14,058 nucleotides of DNA. Origin: Candidatus Poseidoniales archaeon (GTDB lineage Archaea > Thermoplasmatota > Poseidoniia > Poseidoniales > Poseidoniaceae). A program made the translations under genes and the position numbers. The DNA is taken from the NCBI GenBank assembly GCA_012959845.1, contig DUCL01000186.1:1-14058 (forward strand), in the 5' to 3' direction. Shown one piece after another: positions 13,644 through 14,058 of the stretch; the first letter of the stretch is position 1, and every line of letters starts with the position of its first letter. Under the pieces are notes generated by a model. That model did no database searches, was not told the origin of the DNA, and saw only the letters and a program-made list of their open reading frames with translations.

Positions 13644-14058
13644 ATGGGTGATAGAGTTGATTTGCCTTTACCAAAAAGTGAATATCAACTCGAAGTAATA
13701 TTGGTTGGAGCAACACACCCAGGCAATTTAGGCGCAGTATGTAGAACCATGCTTAATCATGGGTATTGCAACTTGAGGTTGGTTAACCCAATATGTTCTC
13801 CAGATGATATTGAAGCCAGAAAAAGAGCAAAACATGCTGGCATAATATTAGAAAATTGTCAAACATATGAATCAATTGATAAGGCCACTGAGGATGTATC
13901 ATTAGTAATTGGAACCTCTGGAAAAAGAGAAAAGGGCAAGAAAACATTTTTCCGACATTTTCTATTTCCTTGGGAGGTGGCCGATAAATTATCCACTTTT
14001 ACTGAAAAGGTTGCGATAATTTTTGGTGAAGAGGGCAAGGGTTTGTCGACCGAAGATT
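13644..14058 (+). CDS. trmJ: SPOUT-family RNA 2'-O-methyltransferase, TrmJ-like (partial)
   Basis: The visible 138 residues are the N-terminal part of a SpoU/TrmJ-type methyltransferase; the gene runs off the window. Motif 1 is VGATHPGNLGAVCRTM, with N28 and R34 at the conserved catalytic positions. LVIGTSGKR at 87-95 follows, and motif 2 is IIFGEEGKGLS at 125-135. The fold makes a trefoil knot that binds S-adenosylmethionine. TrmJ methylates the ribose at tRNA position 32, and in archaea this family is the expected C32 enzyme. Related SpoU enzymes act on rRNA or other tRNA positions, so the target is inferred from the short N-terminus and NPG-type motif. GAGGAGG lies before the ATG, and the previous gene ends two bases upstream. 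Confidence 0.85.
   Translation, partial: MGDRVDLPLPKSEYQLEVILVGATHPGNLGAVCRTMLNHGYCNLRLVNPICSPDDIEARKRAKHAGIILENCQTYESIDKATEDVSLVIGTSGKREKGKKTFFRHFLFPWEVADKLSTFTEKVAIIFGEEGKGLSTED

Noticed and set aside
1..14058. tRNA genes, CRISPR arrays, insertion sequences or a defence/phage island
   Set aside because: No direct-repeat array, transposase, integrase, attachment-site duplication or tRNA-like T-arm was found on reading both strands by eye; all sizeable gaps are short intergenic regions.

Overview
The window looks like a compact, AT-rich piece of a euryarchaeal genome, most likely a marine planktonic archaeon of the Marine Group II / Poseidoniales type. The evidence is a set of archaeal/eukaryotic-type ribosomal proteins (S19e, L39e, L31e, S17e), a PDCD5-family protein, a TrmB-family regulator, Shine-Dalgarno sites of the form GAGGTGA or GGTGA, and a large secreted membrane-anchored protein whose cytoplasmic tail ends in a GLPxGW...EQW...YGQQ motif that I associate with that group. 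The exact lineage is an inference. No tRNA, rRNA, CRISPR array, insertion sequence or phage gene was seen.

Layout. 1-126 (+) is the 3' end of a malate/lactate dehydrogenase gene. 128-5206 (-) is a four-gene run transcribed leftwards: an 835-residue TPR protein with an embedded EF-hand loop, a TrmB regulator fused to a cysteine-rich V4R-like domain, an A-type iron-sulfur carrier (IscA/ErpA) and a YgfZ-type folate-binding protein. The last three look like an iron-sulfur maintenance unit with its own candidate sensor. 5207-5359 is a divergent AT-rich promoter region. 5360-6491 (+) carries a formylglycine-generating-enzyme-fold protein without the usual cysteine pair and a glutaredoxin-type arsenate reductase.

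6488-11737 (-) is a cell-envelope region. It contains a bitopic membrane protein, then a secreted adhesin-like protein of about 1,200 residues split by a one-base frameshift near 9197, then a two-helix small membrane protein and a PqqD-like protein that follow almost without gaps.

11883-14058 (+) is a translation operon: S19e, PDCD5, L39e, L31e, S17e, an unrecognised 73-residue protein with a GTG start, and a SPOUT RNA methyltransferase (TrmJ-like) cut by the window edge. Its genes are 2-22 bases apart, and several have an SD that overlaps or abuts the preceding stop codon, so translational coupling is likely.

Start codons were chosen from SD spacing (typically GGTG or GTGA followed by 5-7 bases and then the start). 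In several genes this places the start a few to 49 codons downstream of the longest possible reading frame.
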